Source of the DNA: Pseudomarimonas salicorniae
GTDB taxonomy: Bacteria; Pseudomonadota; Gammaproteobacteria; Xanthomonadales; Xanthomonadaceae
DNA: 64,000 bases
Direction: 5' to 3'
Assembly: GCF_023156535.1 (NCBI RefSeq)
Contig: NZ_JALNMH010000013.1
Coordinates: forward strand, 1 to 64,000
Shown here in pieces: positions 43,661-53,054 of the stretch. Below the pieces are notes generated by a model that worked only from the letters and a program-made list of their open reading frames with translations, searched no databases and was not told the DNA's origin. A program made the translations under genes and the position numbers. Position 1 is the stretch's first letter; the number at the start of each line of letters is the position of its first letter.

Positions 43661-44508
43661 GAGTCGCGATTGCCGGCTTCGGCGATGTCGGCCAGCGCCT
43701 CGCGCGGCGGCTCGTTGAGGCCGGTCATGCGGTGCTCGGCCTGCGCCGCCGTCCGATGCCGGCCGAATCGGGCGTCGAGCTGCGGGCCGCGGACATCCAC
43801 CGCCTGGATGCCGGCGCGCTGGCCGACTGGGGCGCCGATTCGCTGGTGGTTGCGCTGACCCCGGACGAGCGCAGCGAGCGTGGCTACCGGCAAGCCTATG
43901 TCGAGACCCTGCCGCGGCTCGGCGAAGCCTTCGGCGGCAGCCTTGCGCGCACGATCTGGGTCGGCTCGACCTCGGTCTACGCAGCGGCCGAGACCGACGA
44001 CGGCTGGGTGGACGAGGAGACCCGGCCGCGGGCGGCACGATGGAACGGAGAGATCCTCCTCGAGGCCGAGGTACTCGCCCGTGACTGCCTGCCGGGCGCG
44101 GTCATCGCCCGCGCCAGCGGCCTGTACGGGCCGGGCCGCGATCGCCTCCTGCGCTGCGCCCTCGACGGCGAGCCCGGTGACGGCCGCTGGACCAACCGCC
44201 TGCACGTCGATGATCTGGCCTCGGCCCTGGCCCATCTGCTCGGGCTGCCGGCGCCGGCGCCGCTGTACTGCCTGACCGACGACGAGCCGGCGCCCGAGTA
44301 CGAAGTCCTGGCCGGGTTGCGAGCCCTGCAGGGGCTGCCGCCGGCAGCGCAGGTCGACACCGCCCCGCGCGGCCATCGCGTCCGCAACGGGCGGATTCGC
44401 GCCACGGGCTGGCGGCCGGCCTACGCCGGCTGGCGCGAAGGCTATTCGGCGCTGATTGCCGGGCTCGGACCCGCTGCACATGGGGGTGGGCGGTCGCATC
44501 GGGTATAG
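43657..44508 (+). CDS. NAD(P)-dependent epimerase/dehydratase family protein
   Basis: The 283-residue protein has an N-terminal Rossmann motif VAIAGFGDVGQRL, WVGSTSVYA for the catalytic Ser/Tyr region and GLYGPGRDRLL plus NRLHVDDLASAL typical of the extended SDR/YeeZ-like group. The canonical YxxxK is not obvious; WNGEILLEAE stands in its place, so catalysis is uncertain. GTG 43657 overlaps the xrtH stop (GTGA), so it is translationally coupled to the exosortase, but a functional link is unproven. Confidence 0.8.
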   Translation: MRVAIAGFGDVGQRLARRLVEAGHAVLGLRRRPMPAESGVELRAADIHRLDAGALADWGADSLVVALTPDERSERGYRQAYVETLPRLGEAFGGSLARTIWVGSTSVYAAAETDDGWVDEETRPRAARWNGEILLEAEVLARDCLPGAVIARASGLYGPGRDRLLRCALDGEPGDGRWTNRLHVDDLASALAHLLGLPAPAPLYCLTDDEPAPEYEVLAGLRALQGLPPAAQVDTAPRGHRVRNGRIRATGWRPAYAGWREGYSALIAGLGPAAHGGGRSHRV

Positions 44509-44594
44509 TCGCGGCCGATACGTTGCACGAGCAGCCCGTGCCAGGTCTGGGACGGGTCGGCCCATCCAGGGACACGGTGGTCGCACTCGCAGAC

Positions 44595-45062
44595 ATGGGG
44601 ACGGGTCCGTTCAAGGTAAGCATGCTGGGAGACAGGCACAGCGGCCGCAGCAGCGTGGTGTCGGTGCTTTCCGGTAAGCCCTGTCCCCACCACCCGGGCA
44701 TCCAGGTCACCCGCTGGCGTGCGCCGGAGCCGGGGGCGGTGCTCGAGATCTGGGACGTCAATTCGCGCAGCACGCTTGAATCCCTGGGCCAGACCTTCCT
44801 GGCCCACGCCCATGGCCTGGTCGCGGTGGCCGATGCCGGTCGCGAGGATTCCCTGCTCGCTGCGCAACGCGCCCTGCACGCCGCCTTCGTCATGATCGGC
44901 CCTCGTCCGGCCTGCCTGCTGCTCAACCAGCGGAGCGGCGACGCGCCTGCTGCCTGCGATCTGGAGCTGCCGGCCGGCGTCGCGCAGCACCGCATCGATG
45001 CGGCGAAGGGCGACGGCGTCCGCGAGGCCTTCGCCGCGCTGGCCCGCGAGCTCGCAGGCTGA
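44595..45062 (+). CDS. Degenerate small-GTPase-like protein
   Basis: The 155-residue protein begins MGTGPFKVSMLGDRHSGRSS, which looks like the first strand and P-loop of a Ras-like GTPase but has Arg18 where the lysine of GxxxxGK[ST] should be. LEIWDVNSR replaces DxxG, and LLLNQRSGD replaces NKxD. The order and spacing of the three motifs fit a G domain, yet the key residues are altered, so nucleotide binding is doubtful. Earlier starts (GTG 44577, TTG 44523) are possible. A TATAGT at about 44505 could be its promoter -10. It precedes pdxH by 34 bases. Confidence 0.55.
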   Translation: MGTGPFKVSMLGDRHSGRSSVVSVLSGKPCPHHPGIQVTRWRAPEPGAVLEIWDVNSRSTLESLGQTFLAHAHGLVAVADAGREDSLLAAQRALHAAFVMIGPRPACLLLNQRSGDAPAACDLELPAGVAQHRIDAAKGDGVREAFAALARELAG

Positions 45063-45096
45063 TCGGCCCCCCGGCATTCCCGGCCCGGATGGAACC

Positions 45097-45708
45097 ATGA
45101 GTGGAGTGATGATGATCGATCTGTTCGCCGAAGCCATGGTCGGCTTCCGCCAGCTGCTGGACGAGGCCAAGGCGTCGGGAGATCCCGAACCGACGGCCAT
45201 GACCCTTGCCACCCTCGGCGACGGCGGCAGGGTGGCCGCGCGCACCGTCCTGCTGAAGGGCTTCGACGAGCGCGGCTTTGTCTTCTATACCAACTGCGAC
45301 AGCCGCAAGGGCAACGAGATCCGCGAACACGCCCAGTGCGCCCTGCTGTTCCACTGGCGGCATATCCGCCATGGCGTGCAGGTGCGCATCGAGGGGCCGG
45401 CACGCCAGGTCGACGATGCCGAAGCCGATCGCTACTTCGCCTCGCGCCCGCGGATGAGCCAGATCGGCGCCTGGGCTTCGGACCAGTCCCGCACCCTGCC
45501 GTCGCGCGAGGCCTTCGAGGCACGCATCGCCGAGGCGGAGTCCCGCTTCGAGGGGCAGCCCATCCCCCGTCCACCGCACTGGTCCGGCTTCCGGGTCGAG
45601 CCTGACGCCATCGAACTCTGGTACGGGGCCGAGTTCCGCCTGCACGAGCGCTACCTCTACGAGCGACGCGAGGACGGCCAGTGGAGCAAGCGGATGCTGT
45701 TTCCGTAG
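45097..45708 (+). CDS. pdxH: Pyridoxamine/pyridoxine 5'-phosphate oxidase
   Basis: The 203-residue FMN enzyme oxidises pyridoxamine or pyridoxine phosphate to pyridoxal phosphate. ARTVLLKGFDERGFVFYTN and SRKGNEIREH bind FMN and phosphate, SRPRMSQIGAWASDQS is the family signature, and the C-terminus ERYLYERREDGQWSKRMLFP matches PdxH. ATG 45097 is preceded by GGA. It may be co-transcribed with the GTPase-like gene. Confidence 0.95.
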   Translation: MSGVMMIDLFAEAMVGFRQLLDEAKASGDPEPTAMTLATLGDGGRVAARTVLLKGFDERGFVFYTNCDSRKGNEIREHAQCALLFHWRHIRHGVQVRIEGPARQVDDAEADRYFASRPRMSQIGAWASDQSRTLPSREAFEARIAEAESRFEGQPIPRPPHWSGFRVEPDAIELWYGAEFRLHERYLYERREDGQWSKRMLFP

Positions 45709-45713
45709 GGGAC

Positions 45714-45793
45714 GGGATTCGTCATTCGTCCAAGAGCCGGGATTGGTGATTCGTCTGAAAGCCGGGATTCGTGATTCGTGATTCGTGATTCGC
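45714..45793. repeat. GATTCGT short tandem repeat downstream of pdxH
   Basis: GGGATTCGTCATTCGTC begins a run of about eight degenerate GATTCGT/GATTGGT units interrupted by AAGAGCCGG and GAAAGCCGG spacers. It starts six bases after the pdxH stop. The rest of the gap to 45986 contains no evident gene. Confidence 0.85.
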
Positions 45794-45986
45794 AGAAGCG
45801 GGCCGCCGCCGGCGTGTCGGTCAGGGCCTCCCGGCAGGATGAAATTTGCTGGATCGGTCTGGACGCGCGCATCAAGCCGCGCCGGCTGTTGGTTAAGCCC
45901 GTACCCCTACCGGGCGCGGCGAAGTCGCAGGCAGCGCAGCCGTCGTTGGGGTTCGGTGGCCACTCGCGGGTACCCGGCGGCTAGCG

Positions 45987-46784
45987 ATGGGCCCGCGGCG
46001 CATCATCTGCCTGACCGAGGAGCCCACCGAGACGCTGTACCTGCTCGGTGAGGAGGAGCGCATCGTCGGGATCTCGGGCTTCACCGTACGGCCAGTCCAG
46101 GCGCGGCGGGACAAGCCCAAGGTCAGCGCCTTCATCTCCGCAAAGATCGACCGAATCCTTGACCTGAAGCCGGACTTTGCCATCGGATTTTCCGATATCC
46201 AGGCCGATATCGCCGCCGAGCTGGTCCGGTCAGGAATCGAGGTCTGGATTGCCAACCACCGCAGCGTCGAGGGAATCCTCGACTACGTATTGAGACTCGG
46301 CGGCCTCGTCGGCCGGGGCGAAGCCGCCCGGCGCCTGGTCGATGAGTGGCGGCGCCGGCTCGATGCCTGCGCCGGGCGGGCCGCGGTGCGCGGCCTGCGG
46401 CCGCGGGTCTACTTCGAGGAGTGGGACGAGCCGCGGATATCCGGCATCCGGTGGGTAGCGGAACTGGTGCGAATCGCCGGCGGCGACGACATCTTCCCCG
46501 AACTTGCCGCGGAGCCCCTGGCCAAGGGGCGAATCCTCGCCGACGATTCGAAGATCATCGAGCGCCGTCCGCAGATAGTGATCGGCTCATGGTGCGGCAA
46601 GAAGTTCCGCCCCGAACAGGTCGCCGCCCGGCCCGGGTGGGAGCAACTACCCGCGGTGCGCGACGGCGAGTTGCACGAGGTGAAGTCGCCGCTGATCCTG
46701 CAGCCGGGTCCGGCAGCATTGACCGATGGCCTCGATGCGCTCGAGCAGCTGATCGCAGGGTGGGCGCAGCGGCGCCCGAAGTAG
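45987..46784 (+). CDS. Cobalamin/iron-complex binding protein (BtuF-like) without signal peptide
   Basis: The 265-residue protein follows the periplasmic helical-backbone binding fold of BtuF/FhuD: RIICLTEEPTETLYLLGEEERIVGISGFTV at the start, FAIGFSDIQADIAAELVRSG, a long connecting helix and IVIGSWCGKKFRPEQ. Such proteins feed vitamin B12 or siderophores to ABC importers. Here translation from ATG 45987 gives no signal peptide, and no ABC transporter genes lie nearby. It may act in the cytoplasm, or the true start may lie in the eroded sequence upstream. Confidence 0.8.
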   Translation: MGPRRIICLTEEPTETLYLLGEEERIVGISGFTVRPVQARRDKPKVSAFISAKIDRILDLKPDFAIGFSDIQADIAAELVRSGIEVWIANHRSVEGILDYVLRLGGLVGRGEAARRLVDEWRRRLDACAGRAAVRGLRPRVYFEEWDEPRISGIRWVAELVRIAGGDDIFPELAAEPLAKGRILADDSKIIERRPQIVIGSWCGKKFRPEQVAARPGWEQLPAVRDGELHEVKSPLILQPGPAALTDGLDALEQLIAGWAQRRPK

Positions 46785-46826
46785 ATCGATGAACCCCGGA
46801 TGGGCGTGCTGAGGCCGGCGGCTATG

Positions 46827-46955
46827 GGCGCGAAGAAGACCTTCCACAACACCCGAATGTAGGAGCCAGCTTGCTGGCGATCGTCCCATCCGTGGCGCCT
46901 ATCGCCAGCAAGCTGGCTCCTACAGCGGGACCGTGGCGAATGCGAACTTCGCGCC
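46827..46955. repeat. Module A repeat unit with flanks, second solitary copy
   Basis: Leader GGCGCGAAGAAGACCTTCC, arms TGTAGGAGCCAGCTTGCTGG and exact complement (46858-46924), trailer GCGGGACCGTGGCGAATGCG ending AACTTCGCGCC. It differs from the 38232 copy at only a few bases. It follows the BtuF-like gene by 42 bases. Confidence 0.92.
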
Positions 46956-46992
46956 CTAACCGTGCACCTGTCTCACCCTCCCAACAATCCGC

Positions 46993-47089
46993 CGGCAGGA
47001 GCGCTTGCCTGCGGCCGCCGCGCCGCGGTGCAGCCACGGCCCGCGGCCAGGGAGGAAAGCCGCGGTCGCGCGCAAGGGCTCTCCTGAGG
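46993..47089. repeat. Degraded module B remnant
   Basis: CGCGGCCAGGGAGG followed by AAGCCGCGGTCGCGCGCAAG and CTCTCCTGAG matches the right half of module B with several changes; GGCAGGAGCGCTTGCCTGCG at the left is a decayed left arm. It lies directly after a module A, so this locus was probably once an A-B(-C) composite. No gene is visible in the gap 46956-47238. Confidence 0.6.
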
Positions 47090-47238
47090 GAGCCGCGCGA
47101 TCTCACGCGCCACGGCGAACAGCAACAATGCGCCGGCTGGTACTGTCACGGTCACGGCCGCATGCGCTGCATCCGGACCGGCCGTTGCGATGCCTGCCCG
47201 CCTCGCGCAGCATGCCGGCAGCAAGGACGGGGGAGACC

Positions 47239-48717
47239 ATGATCAAGACGTTGCTCAAGGGGCTGTCCCTGCTGCTGGTCCTGCTCGTGGGCGTGCTGGC
47301 CTTCAACACATGGCGTCTCGATGCGGCGTATCCCGAGGTGGCGTCGTATCGTCCGGTGCTCGACGAGCAGGCCGCGCTGGCCCGGCTGTCCGCGGCGCTG
47401 CGCATCAGGACGCTGAGCGCCTCCGCCGAAGCGGAAAGCCTGGCGCCCTTCCTGGCCCTGCACGACCTGATCTCGGAGGGGTTTCCCCGCGTACACGGGG
47501 CGATGGAGCGCGAGGTGGTGAACGGCGGCGCACTGCTTTTCCGGCTGCCGGGTCGCGAGCACTGTCCGGCTCTGCTGCTGGCGGCGCACCAGGACGTGGT
47601 GCCGGTCGAGCCGGGCAGCGAGGACAGCTGGCGCCATCCGCCCTGGTCCGGAGCGCTGGCCGAGGGGGCGGTCTGGGGACGCGGTGCAATCGACGACAAG
47701 GGCTCGATGATGGCCATCCTCGAGGCGGTCGAGGCCCTGCTTGCCGAGGGCTTCAGGCCGCGCTGCCCGCTGCTGCTGGCCTTCGGGCATGACGAGGAAA
47801 CCGGCGGCCAGCGCGGCGCCGCGGAGATCGCCCGACTGCTGGCGGAACGGAGTGTTGAGGTCGAAGCGGTGCTCGACGAAGGCGGCGCCATCACCACCGG
47901 TCTGGTGCCCGGTACCGACCTGCCGCTGGCCAGTGTCGGCGTCGCGGAAAAGGGCTACCTGAGCCTGCGGTTGACCGCCTCGGGCGAGGGAGGGCACTCG
48001 TCGATGCCGCCCCATCCGACCGTGGTCGGGCGGCTGGCCCAGGCCATCGCCCGGCTAGAAGCCGAGCGTCCGCCGCCCGGACTGTCGGCCGTGCACCGCG
48101 AGATGCTGGCCCGAATCGCCCCCCATGTGGACCTCGCGGCCCGTGTGCCGCTGGCCAACCTCTGGCTGTTCGAACCGATGGTGGTGGCGCAGCTGGCCGG
48201 TTCGCCCACCACCGATGCCACCCTGCGCACGACCACGGCGCCGACCCAGCTACGCGCCGGCGTCAAGGACAACATCCTGCCGCGCCAGGCGGAGGCGGTG
48301 GTCAATTTCCGCATCCAGCCTGGCGACAGCGTGGTGGCGGTCACCCGCCGAGTGCGCCAGCTGGTCGAACCCTTTGCGATCGAGGTCGCGCAAGTCGAGG
48401 GGTTCGCGGGCGATCCCGTGGATCCCGCCGACTGGAACGATCCGCTGTTCGCCGCCATCGAGCGTTCGCTCCTCGCAACCGGCGACGGCCCGATGCTGGT
48501 CGCGCCCTATGTCACCAGCGGTGCCACCGACGCCCGTCACTACGCGGTGCTGACCCCAAGGCTGTACCGCTTCAGCCCGGTCCAGCTCGATGCCGAGCTG
48601 ATGGCCAGCTTCCATGGCAGCAACGAGCGGATGCCGGTCGCGGAGTACGCCAGGATGCAACGCTTCTACCGGCACCTGCTGGCCACCTACGCCGAACGCG
48701 GCCTGCCCGACCCGTAA
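47239..48717 (+). CDS. M20-family metallopeptidase, membrane-anchored (PM20D1/carboxypeptidase S-like)
   Basis: The 492-residue protein begins with one membrane segment (KTLLKGLSLLLVLLVGVLAF), acting as signal or anchor, so the enzyme faces the periplasm. The di-zinc site is intact: AAHQDVVPV, GRGAIDDKG, HDEETGG, DEGGAI and the late histidine in SFHGSNERMPV. TASGEGGHSSMPP is the dimerisation-domain loop. The architecture resembles carboxypeptidase S and PM20D1, which hydrolyse N-acyl amino acids or dipeptides. ATG 47239 has GGGGGAGA upstream. Confidence 0.92.
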   Translation: MIKTLLKGLSLLLVLLVGVLAFNTWRLDAAYPEVASYRPVLDEQAALARLSAALRIRTLSASAEAESLAPFLALHDLISEGFPRVHGAMEREVVNGGALLFRLPGREHCPALLLAAHQDVVPVEPGSEDSWRHPPWSGALAEGAVWGRGAIDDKGSMMAILEAVEALLAEGFRPRCPLLLAFGHDEETGGQRGAAEIARLLAERSVEVEAVLDEGGAITTGLVPGTDLPLASVGVAEKGYLSLRLTASGEGGHSSMPPHPTVVGRLAQAIARLEAERPPPGLSAVHREMLARIAPHVDLAARVPLANLWLFEPMVVAQLAGSPTTDATLRTTTAPTQLRAGVKDNILPRQAEAVVNFRIQPGDSVVAVTRRVRQLVEPFAIEVAQVEGFAGDPVDPADWNDPLFAAIERSLLATGDGPMLVAPYVTSGATDARHYAVLTPRLYRFSPVQLDAELMASFHGSNERMPVAEYARMQRFYRHLLATYAERGLPDP

Positions 48718-48764
48718 GCCGGCGCCCGGCCGTGCGACCCGAGAATCAGGGCAGCAGGTGCGGC

Positions 48765-50078
48765 TCAGGCCGCCAGGCGGCCCGCCTCGGCCAGCGGCTC
48801 GATGGCGATGCCGCTGCGCGCAATCTGCCGGGCGCGGGCGGCCCAGCGAACGTTGAGCTGGTCCGGAGACAGACCGCAGCGCACGCCCACGCCCTTGGCC
48901 GGGTCGAGGTCGATGGCGAGGCCAGGTCGGGCCTCGTCCGGCAGATCGACGATCTGCACCCTCGGCGCCAGGGAATTGCCCGGCTGCGAGGCGACCACGA
49001 TGGCCATGCGGTGGTCGGTCAACTCGACCAGCGTGCCCGGCGGATAGACGCCGAGCAGCTTGACGAAGCGGGCAAGCAGGGTGGGATCGAAACGATCGCG
49101 CTCCTCGCGGAAGATCCGCTGCAGGGCTCGATGCGGGGTCAGGCCGGTCTCCACGTGCAGCGGACAGACCAGGTTGTGATAGCGGTTGCAGAGGATCAGG
49201 GCGCGGCTCACCGGGCCCAGCGCGTCGAGATCCAGGCGGTGCGGGAAGCCGCTGCCATCAGCAAACTCGTGGTGTTGGGCGATGGCCTCGACCACTTCGC
49301 GCGGCAGTTCCATGCGCCGCGCCATCTCGACGCCGAACTCGATGTGCTGGCGGTAGGTCTGGCGCTCGAACTCGGTGAGTTGGCCGTAGTCCTCATGCAG
49401 GAAGCTCGGTACCCGCTGCTTGCCGGCGTCGTGCATCAGGGCGGCGAGCACCAGATGGCGCAGCATCGGGGCCGGCATGTTGCAGTCGCGGCCGAGCAGC
49501 AGGCAGAGGCTGGCGACGCCGATCTCGTGCGTGGAGGGCTGGTCGCCGCTGCCCGGGCTCAGCAGGCGCAGGGCGACTTCGCCCTGCTGTGGCAGCCACT
49601 CGAGCAGCTCGTCGGCCAGCGCCTCGCAGACCCGCGCCGCCTCGGCGGGTTCCGGCCCGATGCGCTTGAGCATGGCCTGGTGGCTCTGCGCAGCCTGGCG
49701 CTGGCGCAGCTCGAGCGCACGCAGCATTGCCTGCTGCTTCTCGATCGGGTCCTCCAGCTGCATCGCCACGATCACGGAAACGGTCCCCTTGGCGGCCTCC
49801 GGGTCGGCCGGACGGGCGACTTCGGGTGCAGGTCGGGGCGGCGCTGCGGGCTGCGGTCTGGTGGCGGCACTCGGCGGCAGCGGCGGCACGCTGCTGCGCT
49901 CGGGGCTGTAGCGGACCTTCTCCAGACCCAGCGAGCGTAAGGTCTCGATCTGCTCGGGACTGCGCAGGGTGAAGCTGTTCATGGGGAAGGGGTGGCGGCG
50001 CCAGCCCAGGTCCAGGACCACGTAGATCCCGGGCCTGAGCCGGGAGACTTCGATCAACGGAAGCGAGTTGGTGGCCAT
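48765..50078 (-). CDS. HD-GYP-like protein with altered GYP motif (DUF3391)
   Basis: The 437-residue cytoplasmic protein has an N-terminal DUF3391 segment (PLIEVSRLRPGIYVVLDLGW), a Pro/Ala-rich linker (about 70-100) and an HD-GYP domain (about 185-340). The HD pair is in LMHDAGKQRVP and other histidines in HHEFADGSGF, but the GYP signature reads GFP. Phosphodiesterase activity is therefore plausible but less certain than for the protein at 36.4 kb. ATG 50078 has GGAG upstream. It is divergent from the chemoreceptor gene across 254 bases that contain no gene. Confidence 0.87.
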   Translation of the reverse strand: MATNSLPLIEVSRLRPGIYVVLDLGWRRHPFPMNSFTLRSPEQIETLRSLGLEKVRYSPERSSVPPLPPSAATRPQPAAPPRPAPEVARPADPEAAKGTVSVIVAMQLEDPIEKQQAMLRALELRQRQAAQSHQAMLKRIGPEPAEAARVCEALADELLEWLPQQGEVALRLLSPGSGDQPSTHEIGVASLCLLLGRDCNMPAPMLRHLVLAALMHDAGKQRVPSFLHEDYGQLTEFERQTYRQHIEFGVEMARRMELPREVVEAIAQHHEFADGSGFPHRLDLDALGPVSRALILCNRYHNLVCPLHVETGLTPHRALQRIFREERDRFDPTLLARFVKLLGVYPPGTLVELTDHRMAIVVASQPGNSLAPRVQIVDLPDEARPGLAIDLDPAKGVGVRCGLSPDQLNVRWAARARQIARSGIAIEPLAEAGRLAA

Positions 50079-50332
50079 GGAAGCTCCTGGCGGGGGCCCG
50101 GGACGACGCACGATGCGCCGGCAGCACCCGGCGACATTGACTCTTACGACACTTTGCCACGAAGCATTGTGACGCGCTCATCAGCTTGCGCCGCTTGTCG
50201 CCCCGTTCGCTGCTTTGGGCAGCTTGTCCCATGGACCGTCTCGTTTCTCCCTATTCGGGCTGGCCTGATCAGCTGGCATCCTCGGGGGGTATTCGACGGT
50301 TACCATGAGCGCGACCCTGGGGGGAAAACACG

Positions 50333-53023
50333 ATGCGCTGGATGCTCGGATGGCTTGACGATTGGTCGCTGCAGGCGAAATTCCTGCTCCTGGCCGGCCT
50401 GGTGCTCGCCGCGGTTGCGCTGCCCGCCTGGCAGGATGTGAGCCTGCAGTGGGCGGCGATGGAAGTCTCCGAGGCCGAACTGCGCGGCGCACCGTTGGCA
50501 TCGACAGTGACCGAAGCGGTGTTCAGCGCCCAGCGCGCGCGTGGCCTTGCCGCACTGCGCGCCTCTGGAGGGGCGGCAGATGCCGCGCAGCTGGACGAGG
50601 CCACCAAGCGGGTGGACAGGGCGCTCGCCGAGCTCGCCCGCACTGCCAGCGAGGAGGCGGGTTACCCCGCGACCGCGCAGGCCCTTGCCGAGGCCCGTCG
50701 GGCCTGGGACACCGCGCAGCAGGCCTTTGCAGGGGGCGATCCCCGGCAGGTGCTCACCGATGGCACCACGGCGGTCAGTCGCCTGCTTCGCGCGCTCGAC
50801 GCGGTGCGTGACGAGTCGGGCTATTCCTACACGCCCTATGCCGACGCCTTCCACCTGATGCTGGCCTCGTTGAAGCTCGGTCCGGAGCTGGGGGAGGGGC
50901 TGGGCCGGCTGCGCGGCAACCTCGGCAGCTATCTGGCCGGCTATGCGGCCGCCGTCGAAGCCGCTGCAATGGCAGCCCCGCCGGAGGACGGCTCGGCGGA
51001 TGGCACGGCAGACGGCCCTGTTGCCGAAGCGGCGAGCCCACCGACACCCGATGCCCAGCAGCGCGGCCGCCTGCAGGTGCTGCTGGTCGCGGCCCGCGAA
51101 CGCGCGGCGCAGTATTTCCCCGAGCTGGACAAGGCGCTGGCGCGAAACCCTGCGCTGGCCGAAGTGCTCGGCGCGGAGTCCGCCGCGCTGCGCGATTCGC
51201 TGGAGCAGGCGCTGTCGACCGTCGAGGCAGACATCAGCAGCGACCAGCCGTCGATGAGCGGGGCCGAATCCTTTGCCCTGCTGACCGCGCAGATCGACCG
51301 CCTCGGCGCCTTCAACACGCGGCAGATCCAGGAACTCTCCGGCTTGTCTGCGGCCAATGCCGAAGCGACACGCGATGCGCTCTACCTGCTCGGCGCCGAG
51401 TTGTTCTTGCTGATCGGACTGCTGGTGCTGATCGCCGGAGGCATGCTGACCAGCATCCTGCATTCCGTGCGCCGTGCAGGCGGCGCGGCGCAGGACATTG
51501 CCGCGCTACGCCTCGACCGGACCATCGAAGCCCGCGGCAGTGACGAGCTGGCGGGCCTGCTGCGCGCGCTGGATCGCATGCGCTGTGACCTCAGGGAACG
51601 CATCGAGCGCGAGGCGGTGGTGGCCGCCGAGAATGCACGCGTCCGGCGGGCCCTGGATGCCGGCAGCGCCGGCATGATGATCGCCGATGCCGAGGGCGCC
51701 ATCCTCTACATGAACCCGTCCATCGAGCGCGTGCTGCGCGAGGCCGAGCCGGTGCTGCGCGAACGCACGCCGGGCTTCAGTGTCGATGCGCTGGCCGGCC
51801 AGCGGCTGGCGCTGTTCGCCGACGCGCCCGAACTGCAGAAGGCGGTGAGCTCCGCGCTACCCAATGCTCACCAGGCCGAGGTGCGGCTGGGGGCGCGGGT
51901 CATGGAGCTGCATGCCACGCCGATCAAGGGCGAGGAGGGTACGCGACTGGGTACTGCGCTGGAATGGCTCGATCGCAGCGCTGAATCGACCTTCCGCGAG
52001 GGTCTGCGAGCAGCCGTCGCCAGGGCCCGCGCGGGGCGCCTCGACGCCCGCGTCGATACCCGCATCGAGGATCCCCGCTTCCGTGAGCTGGCCGAGGTGT
52101 TCAACGAACTGATCGGCACCACCGCCTCGGCGATCGGCGAGGTCGAGACGGTGATGCAGGCGCTGGCCGAAGGCAACCTCTCGGTGCGTTCGAAGGCACG
52201 GCTCGAGGGCAAGTTCGGCGAGCTCAACCAGAATGCCAATGCCACTGCCGATGCGCTCGGCGAGGTGATCGGCGAGATCCAGCGCACCGTCGAGGAGATC
52301 CACGCTGCCTCGGGCGAGATCGCCGAGGGCAACAACGACCTGTCCAAGCGCACCGAGCAGGCAGCAGCCAGCATCGAGGAAACGGCGGCGGCCCTGCACG
52401 AGGTCAACAGCATGGTCGCGAGTTCGGCCGATCACGCCAGCGAGGCCAAGGAGCTTGCCGGCCAGGCCGCGCAGACCGCGGCGGAGGGCGGCCAGGCGGT
52501 GATCGAGGTGGTCAGCACCATGCAGGCGATCCGCGAGTCATCGAAGAAGATGTCCGACATCATCTCGGTGATCGATGGCATCGCCTTCCAGACCAATATC
52601 CTCGCCCTGAATGCCGCGGTCGAGGCTGCGCGGGCCGGCGAGCAGGGCCGCGGGTTCGCCGTGGTGGCGAGCGAGGTGCGTGCGCTGGCCCAGCGCTCGG
52701 CCGATGCGGCCAAGGAGATTGCCGGCCTGATCCGCCAGTCCGAGGCGCGGGTGGAGGAAGGCGCTGGACAGGTCCAGCGCGCCGGTGATCGCATGGACAG
52801 CATCGTCGCCTCGGCGCGACAGGTGGCCGAGATCGTTGCCGAGATCGCCGCCGGCGCCGCCGAGCAGGCCAAGGGCATCAACGAAGTCAACGCGGCGGTG
52901 GAACAGATGGATCAGGCGACCCAGGCCAATTCCGCACTGGTCGAAGAAATCGCTGCCGCGGCCCAGGCGCTGAGTCAGCAGGCCTCCAGTCTGAACGAGA
53001 TCGCGGGCCGCTTCGTCCGCTGA
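50333..53023 (+). CDS. Methyl-accepting chemotaxis protein with PAS domain
   Basis: The 896-residue receptor has TM1 (about 17-36), a long helical periplasmic domain (about 37-345) with a [16 protein letters not shown] helix reminiscent of PilJ/nitrate-sensor types, TM2 (about 348-373), a HAMP (about 374-430), a PAS-like domain (about 440-555), a second HAMP-like stretch (about 560-625) and the signalling domain. The conserved hairpin tip is [20 protein letters not shown] at about 748. There are no che genes or motility genes nearby. The C-terminus ends in IAGRFVR, without a CheR-tethering pentapeptide. The ligand is unknown. Confidence 0.92.
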   Translation: MRWMLGWLDDWSLQAKFLLLAGLVLAAVALPAWQDVSLQWAAMEVSEAELRGAPLASTVTEAVFSAQRARGLAALRASGGAADAAQLDEATKRVDRALAELARTASEEAGYPATAQALAEARRAWDTAQQAFAGGDPRQVLTDGTTAVSRLLRALDAVRDESGYSYTPYADAFHLMLASLKLGPELGEGLGRLRGNLGSYLAGYAAAVEAAAMAAPPEDGSADGTADGPVAEAASPPTPDAQQRGRLQVLLVAARERAAQYFPELDKALARNPALAEVLGAESAALRDSLEQALSTVEADISSDQPSMSGAESFALLTAQIDRLGAFNTRQIQELSGLSAANAEATRDALYLLGAELFLLIGLLVLIAGGMLTSILHSVRRAGGAAQDIAALRLDRTIEARGSDELAGLLRALDRMRCDLRERIEREAVVAAENARVRRALDAGSAGMMIADAEGAILYMNPSIERVLREAEPVLRERTPGFSVDALAGQRLALFADAPELQKAVSSALPNAHQAEVRLGARVMELHATPIKGEEGTRLGTALEWLDRSAESTFREGLRAAVARARAGRLDARVDTRIEDPRFRELAEVFNELIGTTASAIGEVETVMQALAEGNLSVRSKARLEGKFGELNQNANATADALGEVIGEIQRTVEEIHAASGEIAEGNNDLSKRTEQAAASIEETAAALHEVNSMVASSADHASEAKELAGQAAQTAAEGGQAVIEVVSTMQAIRESSKKMSDIISVIDGIAFQTNILALNAAVEAARAGEQGRGFAVVASEVRALAQRSADAAKEIAGLIRQSEARVEEGAGQVQRAGDRMDSIVASARQVAEIVAEIAAGAAEQAKGINEVNAAVEQMDQATQANSALVEEIAAAAQALSQQASSLNEIAGRFVR

Positions 53024-53054
53024 GCGCAACGGCCGCGCGGCGCAGGCTCCGCCT

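Noticed and set aside
42557-44038. A 493-codon frame covering aroK and extending upstream
   Set aside because: Only the last 180 codons match shikimate kinase; the rest is antisense to xrtH and the epimerase.
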